Positions 1 to 8,714 of a DNA stretch of 64,000 nucleotides are shown here, one piece after another (the first letter of the stretch is position 1; each line of letters begins with the position of its first letter). The stretch comes from Coriobacteriaceae bacterium (lineage in GTDB: Bacteria; Actinomycetota; Coriobacteriia; Coriobacteriales; UMGS124), in the NCBI GenBank assembly GCA_019421015.1, contig JAHZGC010000007.1, positions 80,795 to 144,794 of the forward strand. Direction: 5' to 3'. The notes under the pieces are model-generated. The model was not told the origin of the DNA and made no database searches. It saw nothing but the letters and a program-made list of their open reading frames with translations. The position numbers and the translations under genes were made by a program.

Positions 1-1103
1 TCGAAGTCGGAGCTGACCAGTGGCACATGGAGGCCTACGAGTCCCTGGGCATCCTGAACGGCAACGCCTTTGCCAACGACGAGACCGGACGCGCCACGCT
101 CGAGCAAAGCTTTAAGGAGAAGAAGTCCGTAAGCTGCATCTCCCTCGGCAGCGAGGAATGGGGTCAGGGCAGCGTATTTATGGTGGGCGACGACGGAGAC
201 CGCTTCTCCGACGAAAGCTACATGCACCGTCACGGTCACGTGTACTCCAACGGAGTGTGGCGCATGCCCATCGCCAACTGGTCGCCCTGGCTCATCTTTG
301 ACCAGGCCGAGCTTGACTGGTGGAAGGAGGTCGGCCGCATCACCCCCGAACGCGAAGAGCTTATCGTGAGCGCCTCCTCTCCCGAAGAACTGGCCGAAAA
401 GATCGGCGTCGACCCTGAGATTTTTGCCCGCACTGTGGAAGACTTCAACTTCTTTGCCGAAAGCGGGCGTGACTACAAGGAGAATCGTCCGGCCGACACC
501 ATGCGCGCCCTTGAAGGCGAGACCATCTACGCCATCCAGTTCCGTCCCGCCATCCTCAACACCCAGGGCGGTCCGCGCCGCAACGGCAACGCCGAGGTGC
601 TCGACACCATGGGCAACCCCATCCCGCATCTCTACAGCGCCGGTGAGCTGGGCGGCATCTGCGCCTTCCAGTACAACTCGGGCGGCAACCTGGCCGAATG
701 CGTGATCTTTGGCTCCATCGCCGGCACCAACGCCGCGGCCGAGAAGGAGCCGCTGCCCAACATCGAGCTGCCCGAGGCCGTTGAGCCCGATATCAAGCTG
801 ACCCCCGGCGAGCTGAACGAGACCGACGTCGTGACCACCGCCGACCTGGCCGACAACCAGCGCCTGGGCCGCAGCACCGCCGGCATGGGCAACGAGCTCG
901 TGCTCCGCGTGACCCTCGACGGCGACACCGTGACCGACGTGGAGGTCATCAAGTCCACCGAGACCCCCGAGTACGGCGGCAAGGCACTTCCCCAGCTCGT
1001 GGAGATGGCCGTCGCCTCCGGCACGGGCGACGTCGACGTGGTGGCCGGCGCCACGATGACCAGCGCCGCCTTCATGGACGCCATGGCCGACGCACTGAAG
1101 TAA
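1..1103 (+). CDS. FAD-dependent fumarate-reductase-like enzyme with C-terminal FMN-binding domain (5' partial)
   Basis: The gene enters from outside the window. The frame is open from base 3 and 366 residues are visible. The first roughly 250 residues are the back half of a FAD_binding_2/fumarate reductase flavoprotein, with the late FAD-contact motifs LYSAGELGG and YNSGGNLAECVIFG. The last 90 residues form an FMN_bind domain ending in GATMTSAAF; in this family the threonine of the S/T-GAT motif carries covalently bound FMN. Enzymes of this kind are exported reductases for fumarate, urocanate or related acceptors, and coriobacteria often carry many paralogues. The substrate cannot be told from this fragment. 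The gene ends at TAA and is followed by convergent terminators, so it is separate from the minus-strand operon that ends at 1465. Confidence 0.85.
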   Translation, partial: EVGADQWHMEAYESLGILNGNAFANDETGRATLEQSFKEKKSVSCISLGSEEWGQGSVFMVGDDGDRFSDESYMHRHGHVYSNGVWRMPIANWSPWLIFDQAELDWWKEVGRITPEREELIVSASSPEELAEKIGVDPEIFARTVEDFNFFAESGRDYKENRPADTMRALEGETIYAIQFRPAILNTQGGPRRNGNAEVLDTMGNPIPHLYSAGELGGICAFQYNSGGNLAECVIFGSIAGTNAAAEKEPLPNIELPEAVEPDIKLTPGELNETDVVTTADLADNQRLGRSTAGMGNELVLRVTLDGDTVTDVEVIKSTETPEYGGKALPQLVEMAVASGTGDVDVVAGATMTSAAFMDAMADALK

Positions 1104-1175
1104 GAGGACTTCTCTGAGGAGGGTTTCTCCGCCGGAAGATTGTCAGAAGACGCCCTGCCAGTTTGATCGCACGCA

Positions 1176-1206
1176 AAGGGCCCCGCAACCAGGTCGCGGG
1201 GCCCTT
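1176..1206. terminator. GC-rich hairpin downstream of the flavin reductase
   Basis: An 11-bp perfect inverted repeat (AAGGGCCCCGC / GCGGGGCCCTT) with a 9-nt loop lies 73 nt after the reductase stop. There is no long U tract, so it is a probable but imperfect intrinsic terminator for the plus-strand gene. Apart from this hairpin and the one at 1362-1399, nothing else is recognisable in the 361-bp gap 1104-1464. Confidence 0.6.
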
Positions 1207-1361
1207 GCAATGCGAAGATCGGCGGGCGCAGGCTTAAGGGAAGCGCCTCCGCGCAGCTCGTGGAGAAAACCGGCGACACCGTGGGATGCCCGAAGGCCTC
1301 TTCGTGTCAAAACGGGGTCGCCGTGCGCGGTCGATCTGTCAAAGCAACCCCGCCGTGCACG

Positions 1362-1399
1362 AAAAAACGTCCCCGCAGCGTGCAGAGCGGGGACGTTTT
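1362..1399 (-). terminator. Intrinsic terminator of the 11.1-1.5 kb minus-strand operon
   Basis: The arms ACGTCCCCGC and GCGGGGACGT pair perfectly and are extended by A/T pairs. On the minus strand the stem is followed by six T residues (A run at 1362-1367). It lies 66 bp past the stop of the last operon gene at 1465. This is a canonical Rho-independent terminator for leftward transcription. Confidence 0.8.
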
Positions 1400-1464
1400 G
1401 GCAGCACGAGCGTACACAGCGGGGTGTTTTTGGCACATACATGGCGGAACCCGCCCCAAGCCCC

Positions 1465-3321
1465 CTACGGCCGTACCCCCAGCACCACCGAGGCGTACTG
1501 CTGCCCCGAAAGCGTGCTCGGGGCATCGGGGCCCAGCTCGCCCAGGCAGGGGCTCGGCGCCAGCACGGCCAAGGCTTCGTCGCCGTCGCGGCGGGTGCGG
1601 CGGCTGGTCGCCCCCAGCTTCTGGGCCATCTCGGCCGGGCAGCGCTGGGCGCACGAGACAACCAGCTCGTCGCGGGCGCTCGCCAGAGCGCCCACAAAAC
1701 CGCGGGCCTCCCGCTCAAAGCGCGCGGAATCCTGCGACCGGGCCACCGAGGGCACCAGCCCCTCGTTGGCGCCCGCAGCCACCACGGTGCGGGGACTCCA
1801 TCCCAGCAGACTCTCGGCGCAGCCCACCCGCACGCAGGCGGGGTTCGCGCTGTAGTGGCGGTCAAAGCAGTTGGCGCACAGGTGCCCAAAGACCTCCGGG
1901 GCAAGCTCCTCTCCGCCCATGGGCTCGCAGAGCTCGGCAAAGGAGGCCGACCCACTGGGGTCCACGGTCTTGAGCAGGCCAAAGCCGCGGCGGCTTCCGG
2001 AGCGCTCGATCAGCGCGCGGCCCTCGCGGTAGGCGTCGGCCAGCTGCGCCGCACCGGCAAACGGCTCGCCGGAAGCGGTCCCGGCCCCCGCGGCATCCAG
2101 CGATGCAAGCGCCTCCACAATCCCCATGCCGCGCTCGGCAGCGTAGGACTCCAAGGCAATCCACGCCGGACTCGCCAGGTCGGCGCGGCCCAAGGCAACC
2201 CAGGTGCGCCACGAGGCCGCATCCTCGGCATTCGCCAAGAGGCCCAGGCTCGCAAAGGCCGCGAGCGCCGGGCAGCCCTTGCGCCGACGGGGGTCGCCGC
2301 CGATGGGTTGGCGCAGCAGGAACGTGCTCACCGGCACCTCGCGGGGGGCAAGGCCGCGGGCCACGGCGTTGGCGTAGACCTTGTCGGGCACCACCACGGC
2401 CACCTGGGCCGCGCAGTAGGGCGGCAGCTCGTCGGGGCGGGCGGCTTCGATCCCCTCGCTGCGCTGGCGTGCCACATAGGCAGCCACCTGACGCAGCACG
2501 GTGGTCACGGCACCGTCGGCCTCCTCCCCGATCGAGGCCCACTTGACCGCATAGCGTCCAGGCGCACCCAGGGCGTGGGCGGGCGCAGGCAGCTCGACGC
2601 GCTCGCCGGCCGCCTGCGCAAAGGCCGAGGACCGCGCGCCCTCGTCGAACAGCACGACCTCCCAAGCGGGATCGCCCGCCATGAGCAGCTCGCAGCCCGC
2701 CAGCTCGCCGAGCAGGGCCACGGCAGCGGGGCTTAGGGCGTTGGCGTCGTCGACCAGCACGTAGGCCGCCCCGAGCTTCTGGGCGAGAACCTCATCGGCC
2801 CGCACACGTTCCAACGCCTGATAGGCCAGGGCCTGGGGCATGGTGGCACCGCGACGCCCCAGGGCGTCCACCAGCGCCGCCACGGCGGCGTCCCCGGAAC
2901 CCGCGGGGTTCTCCCCCGCCCCCCAGAGCGCCGTGGCCCGGGCCACCACACCAGCAAGCTGCGCCGGGTCCACCCCGGCGGCCTTGAGGTCGGCCACCAG
3001 AATCGACTGCTCCACGTCGAGCAGCGGCCGCAGGTGTCGGGGCTTCTCCCCCGCCTGGGTCGGGGCCTGGAGCGCCTCCCATGCAAGACCGCGCGCCGAC
3101 AGCACGCGCACCTTCTGGGCCGCGGGGCCGGCCACGGCAAGCAGGCGGTCCCTCAGGGCCTGGGCGCCGTCCACATTGGCGGCCACCAGCAGCACGTCGT
3201 GGGGAGCGGTCCCGGTCGCAAGCAGTTCGGCCGCACGGGCCACCAGAGCCGCCGTCTTGCCCGAGGCCGCGCCTCCGCATAGGGCAACGCGCCGAACGGG
3301 CGTCTTTTCTTCGGCACCCAT
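1465..3321 (-). CDS. UvrD/AddB-like superfamily 1 protein with degenerate motifs (paralogue of 4193-6154)
   Basis: A 618-residue protein starting at the ATG 2 bp past the preceding stop. A P-loop, GGAASGKT, lies at residues 16-23. The Walker B/motif II region near residue 190 reads YVLVDDANAL rather than the usual DExxQ, followed by LMAGDPAW (compare the GDxxQ motif III). The middle segment LLRQPIGGDPRRRKGCPA and following residues aligns with LVRRQPVGGNIRELDACP in the gene at 4193-6154, so the two are paralogues. The C-terminal VVAAGANEGLVPS and FEREARGFVGALASARDEL resemble helicase motifs V and VI, but the TRA arginine context is altered. No nuclease motif was recognised. It closes an operon of iron-sulfur proteins. 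ATP binding looks possible; helicase activity is doubtful. Confidence 0.7.
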   Translation of the reverse strand: MGAEEKTPVRRVALCGGAASGKTAALVARAAELLATGTAPHDVLLVAANVDGAQALRDRLLAVAGPAAQKVRVLSARGLAWEALQAPTQAGEKPRHLRPLLDVEQSILVADLKAAGVDPAQLAGVVARATALWGAGENPAGSGDAAVAALVDALGRRGATMPQALAYQALERVRADEVLAQKLGAAYVLVDDANALSPAAVALLGELAGCELLMAGDPAWEVVLFDEGARSSAFAQAAGERVELPAPAHALGAPGRYAVKWASIGEEADGAVTTVLRQVAAYVARQRSEGIEAARPDELPPYCAAQVAVVVPDKVYANAVARGLAPREVPVSTFLLRQPIGGDPRRRKGCPALAAFASLGLLANAEDAASWRTWVALGRADLASPAWIALESYAAERGMGIVEALASLDAAGAGTASGEPFAGAAQLADAYREGRALIERSGSRRGFGLLKTVDPSGSASFAELCEPMGGEELAPEVFGHLCANCFDRHYSANPACVRVGCAESLLGWSPRTVVAAGANEGLVPSVARSQDSARFEREARGFVGALASARDELVVSCAQRCPAEMAQKLGATSRRTRRDGDEALAVLAPSPCLGELGPDAPSTLSGQQYASVVLGVRP

Positions 3322-3323
3322 GG

Positions 3324-4133
3324 CTACAGCCACGCGCCCGTGCTGGAGTCGAGGGTGCGCACGGCGCCGTCCTCGAAGACGACGTCCCACAGACGATAGT
3401 CCACGGCCTCGATGACCACCTGGGGCGCAGCGGGCTCGGCCGGCGTCTCAGGCTCGGCGGTCTCCCCGGCCTCAGCGGGAGCCTCGCCCTCGGCAACCTC
3501 GGCAGCCTCGGCAGCGGCGTCGCCCTCCGGTGCAGCGGTCTCCTCGGCGGCACTCTCCTCCTCGGCCTTCGCAGCCTCGGCAGCAGCGGCCTCAGCGGCG
3601 GCCTTCTCCTTTGCGGCCTCCTCGGCAGCGGCGTACTGGGCGGCCCAGCTGGCAGCCGAGGGCATCTCCACGCGGACCACGGTCCCCCCGAAGGTCCCCT
3701 GGTTCAGCAGCTCGCGGAAGCGGGCCGCCAGGTCCTCCGCCTCGGGCAGCGCGCCGGTGGTGGGCAGGGCCATCGAGAACAGGTAGGGCTTCATGTCGAG
3801 CTCGACGCGACCGTAGTCCACGGTCTGCTGGCCCTTCTCGGCGCGGCTCTTGTTGAAGTTGGCCATGGTGGAGCCCACCTTGTAGAGCTTGGCGTCGAGC
3901 CAGGTGCTCACGGCCTGCCACATCTCGTCGCCCTGAGGGTCGGCGCTCGACCAGTAGGGCTTGCCCATGCGCACGATGAGGCGCATCACGTTGCAGGCGG
4001 GGTCGGTGGCAGCGTGCTTGGTCACGGTCACCGGGCCCACGTAGGGGTAGGAGCGCTTGAGGTCGTCGATGACGGCCTGGTTGGCCTGGCGCTCGTCGAG
4101 GCTGATCTTCTCGATAAGGGACGGGTGGATCAT
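3324..4133 (-). CDS. Conserved-looking unknown protein with Ala/Glu-rich linker, between two UvrD-like genes
   Basis: A 269-residue protein. I chose the ATG at 4133 (MIHPSLIEKI) because GGAGA lies about 8 nt upstream; an in-frame upstream start would add 15 residues with no ribosome site. Residues 1 to about 155 look like a folded domain (VTVTKHAATDP, PYWSSADPQGDEMW, YGRVELDMKPYLF). Residues 160-235 are an Ala/Glu/Pro-rich, probably disordered linker. A short C-terminal module (VIEAVDYRLWDVVFEDGAVR) follows. No signal peptide or membrane segment is visible. It sits 2 bp from the downstream UvrD-like gene and 59 bp from the upstream one, which suggests that the three products act together. I do not recognise the family. 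Confidence 0.7.
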   Translation of the reverse strand: MIHPSLIEKISLDERQANQAVIDDLKRSYPYVGPVTVTKHAATDPACNVMRLIVRMGKPYWSSADPQGDEMWQAVSTWLDAKLYKVGSTMANFNKSRAEKGQQTVDYGRVELDMKPYLFSMALPTTGALPEAEDLAARFRELLNQGTFGGTVVRVEMPSAASWAAQYAAAEEAAKEKAAAEAAAAEAAKAEEESAAEETAAPEGDAAAEAAEVAEGEAPAEAGETAEPETPAEPAAPQVVIEAVDYRLWDVVFEDGAVRTLDSSTGAWL

Positions 4134-4192
4134 GGCGGGTCTCCAATCAACGCGGTGTGTAGCGGGACGGTGTTCCAATGTTCCAACGATCG

Positions 4193-6154
4193 TTAGCGCG
4201 CCAGGGGCTCGACCCCCCAGGCGTCAAGGGCGTAGGGCAAAAGGTCGCTGCGGCGCACGGTGGTGAGGCGGGTGCCCTCGGGGGTCATGCGCACGCGGTA
4301 CCCCTTGAGCTTCATGCGCTCGGCAGCCTCGAGGTCGCACAGGGCAAAGCCGCTGAACGCAAGGCCCTCGGTGGCGATGCCGGCCAGGCCGTACAGGGCG
4401 CTGCGGCAGTCGCGGTCCATGCGCAGGCGGTGCTCAAAGTCGGCCTCGGCCAGGTCGAAGTAGGCGTGGGCGGGGAACCAGCCGTTCATGAGGCCGGCCA
4501 CAAAGCCATAGCGCCCCTTGATGCCGGCCAGGCAGTCGAACTCCACCACGCGCACGCCGCCCTCGTCACCGGCGAGCGCAGGCTCGAGGACCAGGTCCTT
4601 CAGGGCCGAGAAGATCTCGGCGGCCCTGGCGTCCTTGCCGGCAAGGTCGCGCGCCCGGGCAACCACCGGCGGCACGCCCTCGAGGCCCAGACCGCTTGCC
4701 AGCTCGGCCACAAGCTCCACGCCGCGCAGGCCCGCAAGCGTCTCGACCATACCCCGGCCCTGGCGATAGGCCTCGAGGAACGCCTCCTGGGCCGAGGTGG
4801 TCGCCTCGCCCGACCGGTAGAGGTCGTCGATGGCCTGCGGCACCGAAACCCCCTGGTCGGCAGCCCTCTTCTCGATAAAGCCGTAGACGTTGCTGCGGCA
4901 GAGGTAGTCGCCAAAGCCGCACCAGCAACGCCAGGCCAGGGCGTCGTTTGCGTCGGCGAGCAATGCCAGGGCCGTGTAGATGCGCGCCGTGGGACAGGCG
5001 TCGAGCTCGCGGATGTTGCCCCCCACGGGCTGGCGGCGCACCAGCGTCTGGGCCGCGCAGCCGTGGTCGCGCAGGGCCTTGGCTACGTTCGTGGCCCAGG
5101 TGCGGTTGGGCACCGCCACCACTACGTCGGCAGGCGAGACACCCCGTTCGAGCAGGGCGGCCACCCGCTGCGCCACGCCCGCGAACTCCTCCTGGGGCGT
5201 CGCGAACTCCAGGGCCTCCACACCCGCAAGACCCCGTTCGAGCGAGGGCACGTCGTAGGTCTCCTCCACGATCTCCTTGCCGCGGTTCTCGGAGATGCCG
5301 AGCGACACCGCCTCCATGAAGCCGCAGGAGGCAAGGACCCCGGCCGCCCCGGCAACGCCCGTGGGCTCGGGGTCGGGCAGGTCGACCACCGCGACGCCCT
5401 CCTGACCGGCCAAAACCTCCACGCCGGCCAGGTAGGGGAAGAGATCGGTGCCCTCGGCCGCGCGGGACGGGTCGGCAAAGGCCCACGCCGTGGCGGCGGG
5501 CACCATCGAGAACAGCACCTGCGAGGCGCGGTTGAGCGACTGGTAGTCGTCGATCACCAGGTGAGCCGGCGCCTCGGACTCCTCCATGGGGCAGGCGCGC
5601 AGGTAGTTCACGGCCAGGTTCGAGACCTCGCAGGGATGCATGGCGTCGTAGGCCGCCAGATGGGCCTTGACCGCGCTGTGGAGCACGTGCTCCTGGGCGT
5701 CGAGGATGAAGGAGCCCATGTCGTCGTCGGCCAGCTCGGTCCAGCTGCGCTGGAAGAAACCGAACATGCCCTTGATGCGCTTGCCCGGCATCGAGGTGGT
5801 GCGCAGGTCCTCGATCAGGAACTGCTCCTCGAAGTCGGCCAGCACTCGGGGACGGCGCCCCGTGATGGCGCGGGCGGCCGGGGCGTCGAGCAGCGAGAGC
5901 TCGTAGTCGCGGGCGGTCATGACCGGCACGGTGGCCAGCGCGGGGCCTGCGGCGGTCAAGGCGCGGCGGGCGTCGGCGGCCGCCGTGGGGCTCGCGACCA
6001 CCAGCAGCACCGAGGCGGGGTCGGCTCCCGCGGCCACGAGCTCGGCCACATGGGCCAGGGCGGCCCGGGTCTTACCGGCATTGCGATGCCCGCGCACCAG
6101 CACGCGCGGGGTCAAGGCCGCAGGCAACCCGCGGTCCACAGAGAGGTTCTCCAT
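4193..6154 (-). CDS. UvrD/AddB-like superfamily 1 protein with degenerate motifs
   Basis: A 653-residue protein with GGAGAA upstream of its ATG. The P-loop GHRNAGKT is at residues 22-29. Motif II at about 199-212 reads LVIDDYQSLNRASQ, close to the UvrD DEFQDxNxxQ motif but with Asp in place of the catalytic Glu. AFADPSRA stands where GDxxQ is expected. Later segments (VVVAVPNRTWATNVAKALRD, GLMNGWFPAH) match the helicase 2A/AddB-type fold, and the motif VI region near EHRLRMDRDCRSALYGLAG lacks the usual TRA. Length and layout resemble half of an AddAB/RexAB-type enzyme, but no PD-(D/E)XK nuclease was found. It is preceded by palindrome element A and belongs to the ferredoxin/TorD operon. Its role there is unknown. 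Confidence 0.7.
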   Translation of the reverse strand: MENLSVDRGLPAALTPRVLVRGHRNAGKTRAALAHVAELVAAGADPASVLLVVASPTAAADARRALTAAGPALATVPVMTARDYELSLLDAPAARAITGRRPRVLADFEEQFLIEDLRTTSMPGKRIKGMFGFFQRSWTELADDDMGSFILDAQEHVLHSAVKAHLAAYDAMHPCEVSNLAVNYLRACPMEESEAPAHLVIDDYQSLNRASQVLFSMVPAATAWAFADPSRAAEGTDLFPYLAGVEVLAGQEGVAVVDLPDPEPTGVAGAAGVLASCGFMEAVSLGISENRGKEIVEETYDVPSLERGLAGVEALEFATPQEEFAGVAQRVAALLERGVSPADVVVAVPNRTWATNVAKALRDHGCAAQTLVRRQPVGGNIRELDACPTARIYTALALLADANDALAWRCWCGFGDYLCRSNVYGFIEKRAADQGVSVPQAIDDLYRSGEATTSAQEAFLEAYRQGRGMVETLAGLRGVELVAELASGLGLEGVPPVVARARDLAGKDARAAEIFSALKDLVLEPALAGDEGGVRVVEFDCLAGIKGRYGFVAGLMNGWFPAHAYFDLAEADFEHRLRMDRDCRSALYGLAGIATEGLAFSGFALCDLEAAERMKLKGYRVRMTPEGTRLTTVRRSDLLPYALDAWGVEPLAR

Positions 6155-6194
6155 AGAGTTCTCCTTAACAAAAAGCCAAAAACTATCTTTGCGG

Positions 6195-6300
6195 CTAGAG
6201 CGTTTGAGGGAGCGTCTCGCAAGGCACGCGAGGGTGAAGCGTGCTTATTGCACATGAGCCCGAGCGCAACGCAGCGAGACGGTTCCTCAATACGCTCTAG
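6195..6300 (-). repeat. Nested-palindrome element A
   Basis: A 106-bp imperfect palindrome bounded by CTAGAGCG and CGCTCTAG. The outer arms pair over about 26 bp with a few mismatches. Read on the minus strand, the inside carries the family core TGCGTTGCG, GGGCTCATGTGC, AAGCACGC and CGTGCCTTG, shared with elements B and D. The CTA at 6297-6299 is the stop codon of the upstream polyferredoxin gene, so the element begins exactly at that gene's end. It fills the gap inside the operon, where it could form a long RNA hairpin. Confidence 0.85.
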
Positions 6301-7517
6301 CGTTCGTAGAGTTGGTCGCAGTGGATAATCTTCCTCAGCGCCCCGATCATCGAATGGGCGCCTCCGCGGTCGTCGGTCACCGGCGGCAGCACCATGCGCT
6401 CCACCACCGCGCCGGCGAGCACCTCGCGCGCCATGACGTCCTCGTGCAGCGTGAGGGCGTCGGTGGGGCAGACGTCGGTGCAGCAGCGGCACTTCACGCA
6501 GTCGCCCGGGATGTGCTCCACGCCGGCGTCCTCGCCGTCTGCGAACTTGCGGATGGCGCCGGTGGGGCAAAAGGTGGCGCACATGTAGCACGACTTGCAG
6601 GCGTCGACGTCGATGGTCACGCGGCCCCAGAGACGCGTGTCGAGGGCCACGTCGGCCGGATCGCCGAGCACGGCCAGGGCGTCGAGCAGGCGCTCGCGGC
6701 GGTCGGGAAGGAAGTGGGGCAGCGTGCCGTCGGTCATGACCTTCATGAAGCGGGCCGCCTGCCTCGCGCCCGACTCCGGCTCCTCTGCAGCACCCGCCCC
6801 GTCGCCCTCGGCCAGGCCGCTTGCCACAGCCTCGCCCGCAGCGGCACCGAGCTGCGAGAACATCTGGCGCTTGCCCTCGTCGTAAGCCAGGGCCGGCGAC
6901 ACCTCGGCCCCCAGGGGGCGCTCCAGGCGCACGCTCGCGGGCAGCTTCTCGCTCAGCTCCACGCGCACCGGGGCGTCCCAGGTCTCGAGCAGCAGGTTGG
7001 CCGTCTCCGCCACCAGGGGGTAGGTCTCGCAGGCCGCGTTGCGCGGGCACTCGCCGCACGAGCCGTGTACCAGGCGCACACTGCTCGCGCCGTCGGCCAC
7101 CAGGCCCACGAGCAGCGACTCCTCTACGCGGCCCAGGCAGGTGACCCGCGCAACCTTCTCGGGGTCGATGCGCCCGCCCACGGCCTCCCACTTGGCGTCG
7201 CACACCACCACGGCCGCGCCACCGTTGGCCTCGCGGGCCCGGGCTGCCCTCTGGTACAGGGCGGCGTCATTGGGATGGCGCGCCTCAAGGGCGCAGGTGG
7301 GGCACACGGTGGCGCAGGTGCCACAGCCCACGCAGAGGTCGGGGTCCACCTCAAGGGCATCGTCGGTCACCGAGATGGCGCCCGAGGTGCACGCCTGGGC
7401 GCACCTGAGGCAGCTCGCGTTGCGGTTACGCATCACAACGCAGCGGTACGGGAACACACTGAGGTCCTCGCTCTGGAGCTTGCCCAGAACGTCCAGCACA
7501 GCTTCTTGGGTTTTCAT
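6297..7517 (-). CDS. Polyferredoxin with MvhD-like central domain
   Basis: A 406-residue soluble iron-sulfur protein. Two 4Fe-4S motifs lie at the N-terminus (CLRCAQACTSGAI, CVGCGTCATVCP) and two at the C-terminus (CKSCYMCATFCPTGAI, CVKCRCCTDVCPTDAL). Between them, residues of the form VTCLGRVEESLLVGLVADGA and VHGSCGECPRNAAC resemble the MvhD/HdrA-associated electron-transfer domain that handles electrons between flavin and cluster carriers. There is no signal peptide, so it should act on the cytoplasmic side. It follows the NapH-like gene by 11 bp. The stop codon lies inside palindrome element A. It probably passes electrons between cytosolic donors and the membrane ferredoxins encoded next to it; the partner enzyme is not in the window. 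Confidence 0.8.
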   Translation of the reverse strand: MKTQEAVLDVLGKLQSEDLSVFPYRCVVMRNRNASCLRCAQACTSGAISVTDDALEVDPDLCVGCGTCATVCPTCALEARHPNDAALYQRAARAREANGGAAVVVCDAKWEAVGGRIDPEKVARVTCLGRVEESLLVGLVADGASSVRLVHGSCGECPRNAACETYPLVAETANLLLETWDAPVRVELSEKLPASVRLERPLGAEVSPALAYDEGKRQMFSQLGAAAGEAVASGLAEGDGAGAAEEPESGARQAARFMKVMTDGTLPHFLPDRRERLLDALAVLGDPADVALDTRLWGRVTIDVDACKSCYMCATFCPTGAIRKFADGEDAGVEHIPGDCVKCRCCTDVCPTDALTLHEDVMAREVLAGAVVERMVLPPVTDDRGGAHSMIGALRKIIHCDQLYER

Positions 7518-7528
7518 GGGTCTACCTG

Positions 7529-8710
7529 CTACTCCTCGTCAGCCTCCACGAGGGCGCCGCGGGCCACGGTCACCGTGCCGTCGGATCCCACCTGAATGGG
7601 GGCCTTGGCAGCCTTCTTCGCAAAGAAGGGCATCGTGATCGCCTTCTTGGGGCACACGTCGACGCACTGGCGGCATTTGATGCATTCGTTGATGGGACGG
7701 GGGCTCGCGGCAAGGTCGCGCAGGTTAATGGATTCGGGGCAGACCTTGGCACAACGGCCGCACGCGTGGCCCGTGGTGGTCTCGATGCACTTCTCGGCAT
7801 CGATGGTGGGAACAAAGAAGCGGTTGGCCTTGGCGACCAGCGACATAAAGGCACCGATGGGGCAGAAGCGGTGGCACCACTTGCGCAAAAACACGAGCTC
7901 GGCGATGAGCAGGGCCGGCACCACGAGCAACGCCCACGACACGCTGCCGTTAAAGAGGCGGATGACCAGGAAGATCGTGGCAAAGGTCAGGCCCACGGGG
8001 CACACGAGGCAAAACACCGGGAAGCCAAAGACCGCCGCCGAGAGCAGCGAGCCGCCGAGCACCCAGTGGCGCGCGTCGAGCGCCTTGGCGCGCTGCTCCG
8101 CACAGCCGGCGCACCCGGCCGAAGACCCGCAGGCCTTGGGGTCGCACGCCTTGGCAGGGGCCTCGGCCGAGACGACCTCGGGGCTTGCAAGCGCCGCGCT
8201 CACGGCGTCGGGGTCGGCGGTCGCAGCGACGGCCACGCCCTTGGCCTTGGCGGCCTTGGCCTTCTTGGCAGCCTTGGCCTTCTCGTTGTCGGGGTGCACG
8301 CCCAGCACGCGCTGCATCACCGGCACCGAGCACAGCCAGCCGCAGAACGCCCGGCCAAACAGCACGATGAGCAGCACCGCGACCACCAGGCTGATGACCA
8401 CCTGGGGCACGAAGGTCTTGCTCGCCAGCCAGGTGGACAGCGCGCCCACCGGGCAGATGAGCGAGATGGCCCCCCAGCCTGCGGCCGAGAGGTTGCCGAT
8501 CGGCACGTTGGCCACAAAGGCCACGGCGGCGATCAGCAGCACCGCCACGGGCAGGAACCCGCGCAGCGACGAAAGCCCGCTCTTCTTCTGCTTCTTCTTG
8601 TTGGCAGCCTTCTGAGCCGCCGCGTTCTGCTTCTTGGGCTGCTGGGCCCCGGTCTCGACGGGGGCCTCGGCCACGGTGGCCCGGGCCTGGTCGTTCGTAC
8701 GCTTTGCCAT
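7529..8710 (-). CDS. NapH/MauN-type membrane ferredoxin
   Basis: A 393-residue integral membrane protein starting at ATG 8710, 4 bp past the preceding gene. Hydrophobic segments include FLPVAVLLIAAVAFVANV, VVISLVVAVLLIVLF and several after residue 190. The paired CPVGALSTW and FCGWLCSVP motifs are typical of NapH/CcoG-like electron-transfer proteins, and the C-terminus holds two 4Fe-4S motifs (CGRCAKVCP, CIKCRQCVDVCP). An Ala/Lys-rich cytoplasmic loop of roughly 60 residues (about 125-185) carries an extra cysteine cluster, ACDPKACGSSAGCAGC, that standard NapH proteins lack. Next to NapG-like and TorD genes it most likely moves quinol-pool electrons to an exported reductase. The reductase itself is not encoded here. 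Confidence 0.85.
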   Translation of the reverse strand: MAKRTNDQARATVAEAPVETGAQQPKKQNAAAQKAANKKKQKKSGLSSLRGFLPVAVLLIAAVAFVANVPIGNLSAAGWGAISLICPVGALSTWLASKTFVPQVVISLVVAVLLIVLFGRAFCGWLCSVPVMQRVLGVHPDNEKAKAAKKAKAAKAKGVAVAATADPDAVSAALASPEVVSAEAPAKACDPKACGSSAGCAGCAEQRAKALDARHWVLGGSLLSAAVFGFPVFCLVCPVGLTFATIFLVIRLFNGSVSWALLVVPALLIAELVFLRKWCHRFCPIGAFMSLVAKANRFFVPTIDAEKCIETTTGHACGRCAKVCPESINLRDLAASPRPINECIKCRQCVDVCPKKAITMPFFAKKAAKAPIQVGSDGTVTVARGALVEADEE

Positions 8711-8714
8711 GGTC

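Noticed and set aside
4178..6328. A 716-codon plus-strand open frame
   Set aside because: Antisense to the UvrD-like gene, with low-complexity His/Gly/Gln composition typical of shadow frames.
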